A DNA stretch of 64,000 nt from NCBI GenBank assembly GCA_016081115.2, contig JABTTQ020002175.1:124001-188000 (forward strand). Direction: 5' to 3'. Below are positions 23,697 through 34,899 of this stretch, one piece after another. Source of the stretch: Rehmannia glutinosa. Its lineage: Eukaryota > Streptophyta > Magnoliopsida > Lamiales > Orobanchaceae. Both the position numbers and the translations under genes were made by a program. The stretch's first letter is position 1; the number at the start of each line of letters is the position of its first letter. The notes under the pieces were generated by a model that was not told the DNA's origin, made no database searches, and saw only the letters and a list, made by a program, of their open reading frames with translations.

Positions 23697-23935
23697 GAAA
23701 AGCTTGGTGCTTTTCGTGTTGAAGAGTTTGGTGCTCTTCGCGATGTTGAAGAGTTTGGTGCTCTTCGAGTTGGAAGAGTTTGGTGCTCCTCTAGGTGAAG
23801 AAGAGTTTGGTGCTCTTCGAGTTGGAAGAGTTTGGTGCTCGTGTAGGTGAAGAAGAGTTTGGTGCTCTTCGAGTTGGAAGATTGTGGTGATCTTCATAGG
23901 TGTCGTTGTAAGAAGAGTTTGGTGCTCTTCAAGGT
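23697..23935 (+). repeat. Minisatellite in LTR, AGAGTTTGGTGCTC unit
   Basis: Nine imperfect units of 25-35 bp, each with AGAGTTTGGTGCTC followed by a variable tail such as TTCGAGTTGGA or CTCTAGGTGAAG. The two tail types alternate, so a ~55 bp dimer is the higher-order unit. The antisense frame at 23598-23897 is only the repeat read backwards. Confidence 0.9.
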
Positions 23936-24180
23936 AAATGTTGTAATAGTTTGGTATCTATTAATCAACTTTTTCCTTTTTCAAAATCCATTCCGGACAC
24001 ACCGGTGGTAGAAGATTAGGCCCTAGGTGGGTTGAACTTCTATAGATCATCATGTGTTGTTTACTTTTTCACACTTTTATATTGGTCATCATCATCATAC
24101 TCGAAAAAGAGAGCGTAAATCGGAAAATCAGGATAATCTATTCAGTCCCCTCTAGATTATCGTAGCCACTTGGACTAACA

Positions 24181-25200
24181 CATATAATCTATTGCCATTG
24201 GACTCAGCTCTTCACTAGACTCCTATAGTTACTTCAACTCACTAGAGAGTGCAAGACTTGACCACACAACCCTCTTGAAATCTTCAGTCTTTGGTTTGAC
24301 AAGAACCTTACTACACTTCTTCACTTCAAGATAGTGTAGACCTCAATTTGTTTTCACAATATTTTCTTCTTAAACTATTGATACAACCTTGATCTTCCAA
24401 TTGAGTGTCAGATAAGATGTTCTAGATGAAGCGTGAGGTTTTCAAATTTAATCTCGAGAGAGAGTTTATGCTCTGCAGATTTTTGCTTGTTCTTTTGTGT
24501 CTGTCTTTCTTGTCTTGTGTCTCTCTTTTCTTATGTCTCTCTGAATTTTCCGAAGCTTTGATAGTTTGGATTTGAATTTTGTCCATTGAAGAGATAGACA
24601 AATTCAAATCCCACTGTTGGACAGTTGGCATGTCCTTTCTTGTAGCTTTGATGTTGACCCGTCCTTGTAGTCTTTTGTCCTCTGCAAGGATTTTGAGACG
24701 TGGCAGTCTGCAACTGCTCTTGTATTGGTTAATACTCTTTTGCCTTCATAAATATCATGCATTTTTATGGTCAAACATTGTACTTTGATGATTCTAATGT
24801 AATTATTCTTGGACTCTGTGCAACAGATCCTTTTTAGTTGACTTAATTCTTCAGCTGCTTTGCCCATTTTTACTGATTTTTGAGTCTTCTAAGATGAAAG
24901 TTTTCTAAATGAGTTTTATGTCTCAACTCTACTGCTAGTCTTCTACTTTGACTTGGTTGGCACTACTCTATTGAGAGTCTTCTGACAAGGTACTTAGCTG
25001 AGAGTGAGCTGGATTTTTACCATTCAGCTGCGAGTCTTGTGAAACTCCTTCATCAAGTCTTCTAAGTGTATACTTAGCTGATTTTGAGTCAGCCTAAGTC
25101 CTACCTATGACATGTGTAGATTTTACATAGAAATTGGGGTGCCAACTTTCTAATACATAGTTTTCTAAGCATCAAAATCTATACAAAAAAGTTTCTAACA
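24181..25200 (-). repeat. SIRE 3' LTR remnant (D)
   Basis: Ends AAAGTTTCTAACA directly beside a purine tract. It aligns with the solo LTR at 57539-58999 from GGACTCAGCTCTTC onward, sharing TTTTGTCCATTGAAGAGATA and GGGGTGCCAACTTTCTAATAC. About 450 bp of the low-coordinate end are missing, replaced by the plus-strand LTR ending at 24180. It is clearly less similar to the LTR at 34900. Confidence 0.75.
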
Positions 25201-25788
25201 ATTTTCCCCTTTTTGATGATACCAAGACTATATGAATATATGTGCAATGAAATTAAAGTAAATAATATAAAATGAAAGAATTGATTTTAATGAAAATCTT
25301 CCAGGCACTTACATGTATTGTTACAATGTACTTTCACAATTGAAATGTAAAGTATACAATATGTGCAAACATCGTCTTCCCCCTGTATTCTGTCACCATT
25401 GCCTCTGGCTCTTCTCAAATCATGTTAATAAACACCTAGCTAATAGAGAAATGTTTTTCTATTAGGATCAGCTAGAAATCCACCCTCTATATCCTCTTCA
25501 TAAGGCAAAGCCTCTTCTTGGGGGTGGATTATGAGCTCTGCCTCTCCCACTGGAAGGTTTATGACCTCTTCCTCTACCTGCATCTTGACTGTTGCTTCCT
25601 CCTTTGGGTTGGCTGCCACTAGCTTTATGTTGGCTGCTAGAAGTACTTTGATGCCTTTTACTTGGCTAATCTTTAGGCAGATGAATACCTTCCAAGCCCT
25701 TTTCCCAGTAAGTGTTCCAAGCTTATTCCAAGGTCATTCCTTTGTAGAATCCCTCTGATATGAGTATATCGAATTCTTCATTTATCCT
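25201..25788 (-). other. SIRE 3' untranslated region and polypurine tract
   Basis: The minus strand reads CAAAAAGGGGAAAAT immediately before the LTR at 25200, the polypurine tract. The remainder, to the end of the third ORF, is untranslated. The plus-strand frame at 25531-25758 is not supported. Confidence 0.75.
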
Positions 25789-28741
25789 CTACTTTTGAAT
25801 CAAGCCTACTGGTGGTCCTCCAAACATTATTCTAAGCATCTCAATCATGGCCTCCTGACTCTTTCCTGAGGCATCCATCTCATCCTTTGCCTTCTGCAAT
25901 TCTGCTCCAGCTCTTTGTTTCACTGAGACTGATGGATGAATTTTAGATGCTAGAGGAGTGCCAGATGTTGCGAGTTGTACTTTCCCCTTTTTGGCATCAA
26001 CAACTGAGGAATGTTGAATGGTTTGGATGATGAAGTCCAGTTTCATTTTTACCATGAACTCGGCTGTAGAGTGACTCGCACTGAGTGCAATCAGCTGATC
26101 TTGTGGAGAAGATAATTTCTGATTCATTGAAGTTTCCAAATATTCAATCTTCTCCTCAATCTTAATTTCCAATAGATTGATGTCACCCTGTCTACATTGA
26201 TTCATCCTATCAAAGTTGTCTTTCTGGAGATTCTGAAATGAAACCTGATTAGAACCCCAAATGACTAATTTGTTATACAACCTTTGAAAATTTCCTTCGT
26301 GCTCCCTACAAAGAGAAATAGTATGTGCTTACCATTCCTAGGGTCTTGGACCAGGGCATCCGAAGGAGTCTCAACCCCTTGGATTGCACTTTCAGTGCCC
26401 AAAGTATTAACTCCTGGGGAAGTTCCATCCTGTGCCTCAACTGCAATAGCAGCGTCCTCAGCCTGCAAAATAGTTGTCACTTCAGCTGGGACAGACTCAA
26501 CTATCCGAGCTTTGTCAGTGTCAACTTGCTGTTGTTCTTTTACTGTTTCTTTCTATACTTCGCCTCCTTTCTTCATAATGGAGTCATCTGCAGATCCTCC
26601 GACCTTGCCGCAGTGGAGTGAGTTTCCCTCACCGGCACACCACCGAGGATCGATGATGGGGTCACTCTGCTTCCAAACTCTCGGCGCTTCCATTGAGTGC
26701 TCGGTAGGGCAGGTGGTAAAACACCTTCAATAGGGGTTGGCTCAACTTGGGTGCCCAAATTCCCGGCCTCATTGCCAAGTCCCTTGGACCCATTTTTGAG
26801 TGAATCGGGATGTAGTTTCACTATAATCGTGGCAATGTGCCGCACTACCTCCAAAGGGTCTATCTCCGTGATGATTTTGAGGACTCTCTTGGTCCTTCCA
26901 CCAATTCTTTCGCTCGTGCATCATCCTGGATTCCCGCATGGCTTGTGCATATCCAACTTTTCCTTCGCAAAGAATGGGATCCATGTCTTCATCACTTTCC
27001 GAAAGTGCATCGATGTGAGGATGAGTGTGCTCCGGAGTTCGGTGAGTGGGCATATATTCGCCTTCTCTCACGAGCTTGACTTTCTCACCGCTTTGTCTTT
27101 TTTCTTCTCCTTGAAGATGTGGAGAATATCCATACAGATTATCTTCACTCGGGGCACAAGACACTGATGTTGACTCAGAAATTGCAAAGACTCCTCTTCT
27201 TCTTCTATGAACTCGTATGCGTTCAAAGCTGCTTTGCCTTGAGTGACTTAGCTTCCACGCTCCATTCGCGTGACGGCGCCGAATGTCTGGGTATACGGGT
27301 GAGTACATGATGACATCATCATCATCATCTTGTTCTTGTCCTTCCTTTTCGGGAATGGAAGGTAGCATACTCTGCTGCTCTTCACCTTCAACAGCATCTG
27401 GGGCGGGTGGAGACACAACTCTTTCAAAGGGGATTCTTGTCTCGCCGCTTCTTCCTCCTCAACTGTTCTGTCCACAGCTGGGTCTTCTAAGTGCCTCTGC
27501 TGATCACTTTCAGCAGACTTGGCTGTTTCGTCAATGATTTCTGGAGACTGCACTTCCTCAGCAGTCTCAGGGGTTTTCTCCAGTTGAGTTGTAGACTCAG
27601 CTGTCTTCTTAAGCTCTGACATCTTGAAGATTCTATTCCTTCTCTTGGTTTTAACCAGAGGAGTTTCTGGTTCTGATTCCTCTTGTTCAAGTTCCTTGGC
27701 GGCGGGGGCCGGAGCATCTTTCTTGGGTTGAGGAGCTGCCTTTCTTGGCTTGACAGTCCTCTTCTTTCTAATGGCCGGAGAAGGTATTTGGGCTTCCTTC
27801 TCTGCCTCGGCTGCGTGGGCAGGAGACACGGCTGCTCGGGTAGGTGATTTGGCTGCAGGGGCAGGGGCGTCCATTGACTTTGCTGCAGGGGCAACCTTCT
27901 TCTTTGTAGCTTTCTTCTTGGGAGGGGAGGCAACAACTGTTTCCCCGGGGTCAGCTCATTCCCCCTCACTTGTGTCCGCCCTCATCGCATGGGCTCTCTT
28001 CTGGGCTCCAGAAAGTTTAGCCCTGAACATCCTTTTGTTTACATGGAAGGGCTTTCCATGTTGAAGGGGAATGCCCTTCGTTTCCATCAGATGGCCAATG
28101 ACTAGGCCATAGCCGAGTGATCCTCCAAAGGATCCATCTTCCTTGAAAGATTTATACACAACGCCGGGCAGAGAGTCATACGAACACGAACTTCGGCCGA
28201 TTAACTTTCTTTCCTTGCATGATCGCGGCCATGACGATCGCTTAGTCTCGATATTTGGTTAAAGCTACCAAACTTCATGTCCACACATTTGGAAACGACA
28301 TCCATCGCCTTATGGTAGTCGTCTTTCAAATTTCTTGTCGCCTTGTTGTAGACCACCTTCGCAAAGACACTGGTTTGGCTACTTATTTCCATGCAAAGCC
28401 AAGTCCACATCAGCTTTGTATATTTCCGGCATACCCTCGGACGGTAATAAACAGTGCTCCGCCAGGTCCTTAGCAGTAATCATGATGTCCTTGCGGTGGA
28501 CGGAGGACTTGATACCTTTGTCCTGTACCTCGACATTCACATAGAACTGCGCCACCTCTTCCAGGTAGGTGTGCGAGTACTCGAACGTAAGAAAATGTTT
28601 TAGACCGACCTTTTCCAGCATATCATCTATCTTCTTCACTAGGGTTTCATCGGAACCCTGCTTCACCATTCCTTCAAAATCCACGGTCAAACCAGAGTGG
28701 ATTTGCTTCGATAACTTGACGAAATCAATCTTTGGTGCCAT
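25789..28741 (-). pseudogene. SIRE env-like third ORF (broken)
   Basis: Third ORF of SIRE-type elements, lying after pol and often called env-like; its function is unproven. Minus-strand pieces, N- to C-terminal: 28379-28741 (starts MAPKIDFVKLSKQ; plant-transposon-protein-like globular domain), 28201-28410, 27956-28159, 27248-27874 (Pro/Ala/Lys-rich, then acidic, low complexity), 26769-27416, 26573-26854, 26265-26480 and 25789-26280 (Glu/Lys/Leu-rich coiled-coil-like C-terminus with EIKIEEKIEYLE). Frames change at least five times over ~2950 bp. No clear signal peptide or fusion peptide was seen in the surviving frames, and no strong membrane segment. The gene starts 559 bp after RNase H. Confidence 0.7.
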
Positions 28742-29299
28742 TTTTAGAAGTTTCTACCGATTAAATCTTGATGAACTTGCTTTGAGAACTGGTAGGGTTT
28801 TTGAGAGAGAAAAACTTGCTTTCTTTTGCTTGGGAAGATGAATAGTTTCGGAAAAGTGTGTGAGAGAAGATTAAAAACCGTATATAAGGGTTATGAAAGG
28901 ACGGGTTTTTGGATTTTGAAATATGATCAAGATTAACGACTCAGATTTAGCACGTCACATTGCATTTAATTTCTCGCATTTAATACGACAGCATTTATAT
29001 CCAATCATATGCTTTCTTGCGACTTTTTTTGATCCGTCATTATTATCAGACCGACGTCATCCTTAAAAACATTCCCGCTCATTAAAAACAACTGCGTTTT
29101 TGTCACTTTGCTCATAAATGACTCAGCTTACTACACAAATGACTCAACTTTTCTTCTCTCCTTTCGTATAGTGACTCAGCTATCAGCTAACTCGATACAG
29201 CTGACTTTCCGATACGGCTAATTCACTTGGCTAATTTATAAGACTTGTTCTATTATCATCTTTTCACGTTCCATCTTTTCTCATTGAGTCTTCTGAGTG
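28742..29299 (-). other. Spacer between RNase H and env-like ORF
   Basis: Untranslated. It includes repeated GACTCAGCT/ACTCAACT words that also occur in the SIRE LTRs. No gene was seen. Confidence 0.6.
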
Positions 29300-29813
29300 T
29301 CAACTTAGCTCAATTAACCCTAGCTCATGCTTAAGCTCTTCAAATCTTGATTCACATAGGGGTTTGGTGAATATGTCGCCAACCTGTTTATCAGTTGAGA
29401 TGTATTCCAAAGTGATGTCTTTCTTTTCAACATGATCTCTTATAAAATGATATCTTGACATCAATGTGCTTTGTTCTTGTATGCAACACAGATTTCGAGT
29501 GATTGTAATAGCACTTGTGTTATCACACATAATTAGAATCTCTTTTTCTTCAATTTCATAATCTCTCACCGTTGTCTCATCCCTAAGACTTGGGCACAAC
29601 AATTTGCAGCCTATGTTCTCTACTTTTTGTGGATGTGGCTATGAGTTTTGCTTTTGCTAAACCAGGAAACCAACTGTTTCCAAGCATTTGACAAGTACCT
29701 AAGGTACTCTTCCTGTCAACTCTACATCCAGCATAGGCAGAGTCTGAGTAACCAATAAGCTTGAATCCACCTTCCTTTGGATACCAAAAGCCAACTTCTT
29801 GGCATCCATTCAA
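29300..29813 (-). pseudogene. SIRE RNase H (two frames)
   Basis: 29583-29813 has LIGYSDSAYAGCRVDRKSTL with the first catalytic Asp. 29300-29602 has LIMCDNTSAITITRN with a later catalytic Asp and then STDKQVGDIFTKPLCESRF and a normal C-terminus. The frames overlap by 20 bases, so one frameshift splits the domain near the catalytic Glu. It removes RNA during reverse transcription and follows RT directly. Confidence 0.88.
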
Positions 29814-29839
29814 ATATCTTAGATTCTCTTACCGCGATC

Positions 29840-30920
29840 CTATGGCTCCTTTGGTGCAGATTGAAATCTTGCACATACACCTACTGCAAAGGTAATGTCT
29901 GGCCTGCTTGCTGTTAGAGAGAGCAGTGATCCAATAAGTGTTTGATCTACAGGTTTACCATCTGCATCCATGTCCATCATGACTGATGTATTCATTGGTA
30001 TTTTCACAGAAGACTTTTCTTCCATAGCAAATTTCTTCATTAAATCTCTGGTGTACTTTGTTTGACTTATGAAGGTTCCATCCTCCAGCTGCTTAACTTG
30101 CAGTCCTAGAAAGAATGTCAGCTCTCCCATCATGCTCATTTCAAATTTGCCTTGCATGAGGTTTGAGAACTTATCACATAGCTCTTTGTTTGTGGATCCA
30201 AAAATAATATCATCCACATATATTTGAACAAGCAGTATACTCTCCCCATCTTGAATTCTGAAGAGTGTTCTATCCACTTTGCCTTTGGTGAATCCATTAT
30301 CAGTTAGGAATTGTGATAATGTATCATACCATGCTCTTAGGTGCTTGTTTCAATCCATATAATGCTTTCTTGAGCTTGTATACCTTATCTCCAATGGTCT
30401 TCTGCTCAAAGCCTGGAGGTTGCTCAACATAGACTTCTTCTTTCAATAATCCATTTCAAAATGCATTTTTCACATCCATTTGATATACAGTAAAATTCTT
30501 GTGAGCAGCATAGGCAAGAAACATTCTTATTGCTTCTAATATAGCAACAGGAGCAAATGTTTCATCAAAATCTATTCCCTCTTCTTGGCAATACCCTTTG
30601 GCTACCAATCTTGCATTGTTTCTTACCACAGATCCTTCCTCATTCATCTTGTTTCTGAAGACCCTTTTTGTGCCAGTAACATTTTGATGGGTTGGTCTTT
30701 GCACCAATTCCCATACCTTGTTCCTCTCAAACTGATTCAGCTCTTCTTGCATGGCTTGAATCCAATGTGTGTCATCCAATGCTTGAGACACATCTTTTGG
30801 CTCTATTTGGGAAATAAAACAAGTGAACATTGCTTCTTGCTGAGCTCTAGATCTGGTTCTCATACCATCTCTCACATCTCCAATGACTAGCTCTGGTGGA
30901 TGGTCTCTCAGCCATCTCAC
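29840..30920 (-). pseudogene. SIRE reverse transcriptase (two frames)
   Basis: The N-terminal half, 30456-30920, includes ALDDTHWIQAMQEELNQFER and FAPVAILEAIRMFLAYAAHK, ending YQMDVKNAF with the first catalytic Asp. The C-terminal half, 29840-30277, includes VQIYVDDIIFGSTN with the catalytic YVDD and SLTASRPDITFAVGVCARFQ. About 180 bases between them (30278-30455) still match RT but contain frameshifts. It makes DNA from element RNA. Its copia identity is clear. Confidence 0.9.
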
Positions 30921-31140
30921 ATCAGGTTGAAGTAAATCACCTGGATTCAGTCGTCTTGCAGCTGTGTTGTCTTGAGCAGCTCTTTCATTATCATTCAGCT
31001 GCAGATTTTCCAGCTATCTTTGAGACTCAGCTGTCTCATCTTCATCTTGATTGATTGCTCCGCCGGCCTTCAACATAGGGACTCTTCGCATGGTTGGTCG
31101 ATTCAAATTTTATCGCCTAACTCTTCAATATCTTCTCCAT

Positions 31141-32115
31141 TCACATTAGGTTCATCAAAACCACATGAATAGATTCTTCTATGACCATAGTCCTCTTTTT
31201 CATCACTCTATAGGCTTTACTTTCAGCTGAGTATCCCAAAAAGATACCTTCATCAGCTTTAGCATCAAAAGCCTTTAGATTATCTTTGCCATTGTTGTGG
31301 ATAAAGTATTTACATCCAAATATTCTAAAGTACCCAACATTTGGCTTTCTCCCTGTCCATATTTCATAGGGAGTCTTTGTCAGCTGTCTATTAATCATGC
31401 ATCTATTTTGAGTATAACATGCAGTGTTGATGGCTTCAGCCCAAAATCTTTTAGGCAAACCTGCTTCAGCTAACATGGTCCTTGCAATTTCCTTGAGAGT
31501 TCTGTTCCTTCTTTCAGCTACTCCATTATGCTGTGGAGTTCTTGTTGTAGATAACTCATGAGCAATGCCATTTTCTACACAATACTGAGTTATTATCCCA
31601 TTGACAAACTCAGTTCCTCTATCAGATCTTATCTTTATAATGGTTTGATTATTCTCATTTTGAACTCTTCTCATCACCTGAGGTAACTTCTGCAAAGTTT
31701 CCTTCTTTTTGCACATGAAGATTGTCCATGTATATCTTGAATAGTCATCCACCACCACTAAAGTGTATTTCTTTCCACTTATACTAGCTGGCTCAACTGG
31801 ACCAAATAAATCCATATGCAATAGATGCAATATTCTTGTTGAGGAAGGACTAGACTTCTCTTTGAATGATGATTTGATCTGCTTTCCCATCTGGCATGCA
31901 TCACAAACACTTTCCTTCTTGTATATTGAGTCTGGAAAACCTTCCACAAGATGACTCCTTGCAAGCTTGTTGATTGTTTTGAAATTCAGATGACTCAACT
32001 TCTTGTGCCACAGCCAACTTGATTTGGCTGTACTCTTTGCTAACAGACAAGTGCTTGGAGTGGCAGTAGACCAGTCTACCACATACATGTTCTTTTGTCT
32101 GGATCCTTGCAACAC
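31141..32115 (-). CDS. SIRE integrase, uninterrupted 324-codon frame
   Basis: Inserts element DNA into the host chromosome. The zinc-binding N-terminus is WHKKLSHLNFKTINKLARSH (two His) followed by CDACQMGKQ (two Cys). The core has the three acidic residues in context: LHMDLFGPVEP, IRSDRGTEFVNG and GVAERRNRTLKEIARTM. It is followed by CYTQNRCMINRQLTKTPYEI and GYSAESKAYRVMKKRT. It is the best preserved gene in the window and has all HHCC and DDE positions. As it is normally part of one gag-pol polyprotein, the Met at its start is probably internal. A stop just upstream separates it from the protease frame. Confidence 0.88.
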   Translation of the reverse strand: MLQGSRQKNMYVVDWSTATPSTCLLAKSTAKSSWLWHKKLSHLNFKTINKLARSHLVEGFPDSIYKKESVCDACQMGKQIKSSFKEKSSPSSTRILHLLHMDLFGPVEPASISGKKYTLVVVDDYSRYTWTIFMCKKKETLQKLPQVMRRVQNENNQTIIKIRSDRGTEFVNGIITQYCVENGIAHELSTTRTPQHNGVAERRNRTLKEIARTMLAEAGLPKRFWAEAINTACYTQNRCMINRQLTKTPYEIWTGRKPNVGYFRIFGCKYFIHNNGKDNLKAFDAKADEGIFLGYSAESKAYRVMKKRTMVIEESIHVVLMNLM

Positions 32116-32127
32116 TACTTCATTTGA

Positions 32128-32439
32128 TTAAGTATCTTTAATTTGGCACACTCCCATATTGAATCCAACATTGTAGCCCTTGTCATAGAGTTGGCTGATG
32201 CTTAACAGGTTGAAGTTGAGGCCTTCAACATACGCAACATCTGTGATTTGTAATCCATTTTTCCTGATGGATCCAGTGCCTCTTATTTCCCCTGGAGCTT
32301 CATTTCCTCCAAATATGACTTTTGCGCCTCTAATTTCCTTGAATTTTGACAGATTTTTCTTGTTTCCTGTCATATGTCTGGAACAACCTCTATCCATGTA
32401 CCAGGTTCCTTGGCACTCAGCTGTTCCTTGAACCTGCAA
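32128..32439 (-). pseudogene. SIRE protease with altered active site
   Basis: The frame reads TWYMDRGCSRHMTGNKKNL: the catalytic triad is D-R-G where copia proteases carry D-S-G, so it is probably inactive. The rest is well conserved (VIFGGNEAPGEIRGTGSI, then GLNFNLLSISQLYDKGYN). It lies between gag and integrase, 12 bases from the latter, with a stop between. It would release gag and pol proteins from the polyprotein. Confidence 0.85.
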
Positions 32440-34769
32440 TCAAGGAAATTAGTTTTTAGGTACCCATGCTTGTCTGGGTCCTGAGGGGTTAGTGCTATAA
32501 GATGATCGAACCAACTTATAGCCAAATGACTTGACTCTAAGAGGTTTCCATCTATCTGTGCCATAATCATAACTCACTTTGGCAAATTGCTTGGGGGCTT
32601 TAGGTTCATACAGCTGTCTCTTTTGTCTGTATGCCTCTGTGTGTGTTTTAGCAATTGCCTTCTTTGGGTAGTTGTGATATTTCTGAGTGTAGTTCCTGGG
32701 TGCATGTGTGTACTGATAATAGCTCTTTTTCCTTTGGAATGACCCTTGCTAATGTCTAGGTCTTTGCCATTTAGGCTTGCATTCCATAGGTCTTTGCTGA
32801 TATTTCACATTATTCCAATCAGCTTGGCTTGGGTAGTTTCTACCATTCCCATCATATGTGTTCCTTTGATAGAACTTCTGGGGTTTCTGGTGGCTCTGTT
32901 TATTCTTCACAGAGTACTGCATTTGGAGTTTGCCGAGGAACTCGCCAATTTCTTCTCGCTTGTTCTCTTCAAAGATACTCAATGGTTGTTTTCCTTTTCC
33001 TTTATATCCAAGGCCAGTTTGTTTGTGATTGTGCTTTGGAGTGAATGTGGGTGCAATATTTGGTGTCTTGGATTTTTGAGATGCTTCATTACTTGAAGAT
33101 CCTTTTTCCAAAATCACTCTAGGAGCATGACTGTGCACAAAGGAATTGAATCCTATGGCTGTCTTATCTCCACACTCTTTTTGGCTCATAATAAGGTCAT
33201 CCAATGATTTAGACGCCTTTGTAAATGATGCAATCACATTTTTGAGGTCATTTTCCTCTTTTTCAGAAAGGCCTATTTCGCCGGTTTAGCATTCTCACCT
33301 TCACTCTTTGTTCTCATCAGCTATGTGACTCAGAGTACTCAGCTCCTTAGTTAGCTGTGAGTTTTGGCTTTTGAGCTGGCTATTTTCCTCGTTTAATAAT
33401 GTGTGTGAGGTTTTAATGTGCTCAAAGTCTTTCATCATTTTGCCTAATGAATCATAAAGATCAGTGGGTGATGAAGTGTGTGTGTCACAATCACTTTCAC
33501 TAGAATCTGAGGGAGATGAGTTAGAATGCACCTCATCTTCTTGGTCTGGTTGACCTTGTTATTTTTCCATTAGACAAATCATTGCTTCTTCCTCAGAATC
33601 ACTTGAGTAGTCACCACTACTTTCTCGAGTCCTTTGCTTCTTTAGACTTTGTCTCAGTGATCTCTCGCACCCAACATAGCCTTTTTCTTTTCTAGTCTTA
33701 TTTCTCCAAGACTCTTCTTTCTTCTTCATTCCCTCGTATTTATGACTAATGGATATGGGAAATAATAGCAAAGTGTCCTGTTGTCTAAGGCGGTTCCAAC
33801 ACGGGTTTTGACTCTTTGATTAGTTCTTTCCGCTCTTGGGTATCATTTCTCCGATATTCAACCTTTAATGCTGCTCTCTTGGGTGGCCTATCTTCCTTGA
33901 CTTGGAGGAGAGTGAATGTCTCTTGAGGATTCATCCTTGTTTCTTTTATAGTTCTTGTTGATGAACTTGTTGAATCTTTTAACCATCGGGCAATTTCTCA
34001 TGGTCAATGGCTTCCTTGACCTCGGCCTCTCTTCCCATCCTTGACTATAAGTGCAACTGTTTTGGGTACAGTTGTCTCCTCTTGATCTTTTCTTCTCAGC
34101 TCAAACTCGTAGGCTTTGAGGTTTGAGAATAACTCATGATTGGATGTTGTTGTGAGGTTCATTGAATGTCTCAGGGCCATGACCTTCATTCCCATTCAGC
34201 TGGGAGGCTTCTCAGAATCTTCATACAAATTTCCTTCTGTGTATATTCTTTCCCAAGTGCTGATAGTTCATTGTGATTTGAGTAAATCGAGCATCCAGTT
34301 GATCCAAGGTTTCACCTGCAAGTATTTTAAAATTTTCAAATTTCTGTACAACAACGGACAATTTGTTTTCTTTAAATTGCTCAAATCCTTCACAAATTAA
34401 AGTTAATTTATCCCAGATTTGTTTTGCAGTTTGTCAAGATTTGACTTTGTTGAACATTGCTTTGTCCAAGGTTTTGTAAAGTATGTCCTTGGCTACATTG
34501 TCCAAGTTGTATCGTCATTCTCGTTTGTCCATTCAATCCTTGGTTTCTCAACTAGGGCTGGTCTTGCCCGCGAGTAGCCTTTTCTTCTCCTTTAATTGCG
34601 CACGCTCTCCATACGGGCCGTGTTCACTTTCGTGATTTGCAGGTGGCCCATCCTCTATCATTATCCACATTTCATCATGTAAAGCAGATAGATGAGCCTG
34701 CATACGAATTTTCCAGTCATCAAATTCCTCAATAGTGAACATAGGGATGCGTGTCAAATTTGCTTCCAT
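32440..34769 (-). pseudogene. SIRE gag (broken)
   Basis: Start at 34769: MEANLTRIPMFTIEEFDDWK, with the WKIRMQAHLSALHDEMW segment typical of SIRE gag. Later pieces are 34004-34195 (HELFSNLKAYEFELRRKDQE), 33559-33771, 33301-33531 (coiled coil, SHTLLNEENSQLKSQNSQLT) and 32749-33237 (KASKSLDDLIMSQK.., then KQTGLGYKGKGKQPLS). The zinc knuckle expected near 33790-33830 is unreadable. Frames change at least four times. A related but separate copy of the 33740-34160 segment is embedded in a Tat element at 50958-51410. Confidence 0.85.
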
Positions 34770-34884
34770 GATAATAACTTTGCTGAATAAAAGAGATGAT
34801 TTTTGAAAGAGCCAGTGTTAAAAACTTCTTTGAAAGATTGGAGATCTAGTTCAGTAACCAGTGCGGAAGGCTCAATGAACCAAC

Positions 34885-34897
34885 CGCTCTGATACCA
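34885..34897 (-). other. Primer binding site, initiator Met tRNA
   Basis: The minus strand reads TGGTATCAGAGCG, complementary to the 3' end of plant initiator Met tRNA, two bases from the LTR end. Confidence 0.95.
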
Positions 34898-34899
34898 CT

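Larger units (their letters stand above)
22129..24180 (+). repeat. Plus-strand SIRE-like 3' LTR
   Basis: Preceded by the purine tract AAAACTTAGGGG (22117-22128). It starts TGAAAAATCGCATTTTT and ends CCACTTGGACTAACA, the inverse of the TGT(T)AG..CCAAG ends of the minus-strand LTRs. It contains palindromic GGTCGACC motifs, a TATA-like CTATAAACA at 23409-23417 and a 9-copy minisatellite. At ~2050 bp it is longer than the other SIRE LTRs. The 5' boundary is inferred from the purine tract and has no second copy to confirm it. Confidence 0.65.

Noticed and set aside
23598..23897. Minus-strand 99-codon frame with repeated LFNTKSTK-like units
   Set aside because: It is the minisatellite in the plus-strand LTR read in reverse. 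No independent coding evidence.
27487..27969. 160-codon Arg/Leu/Pro-rich minus-strand frame
   Set aside because: An alternative frame of the low-complexity centre of the env-like ORF. The overlapping Pro/Ala/Lys-rich frame at 27248-27874 fits the gene better.
25789..28741. Possible endogenous pararetrovirus or true viral envelope
   Set aside because: No movement-protein or coat-protein motif of plant pararetroviruses is seen, and the domain order, primer site and LTRs fit a SIRE-type copia element.
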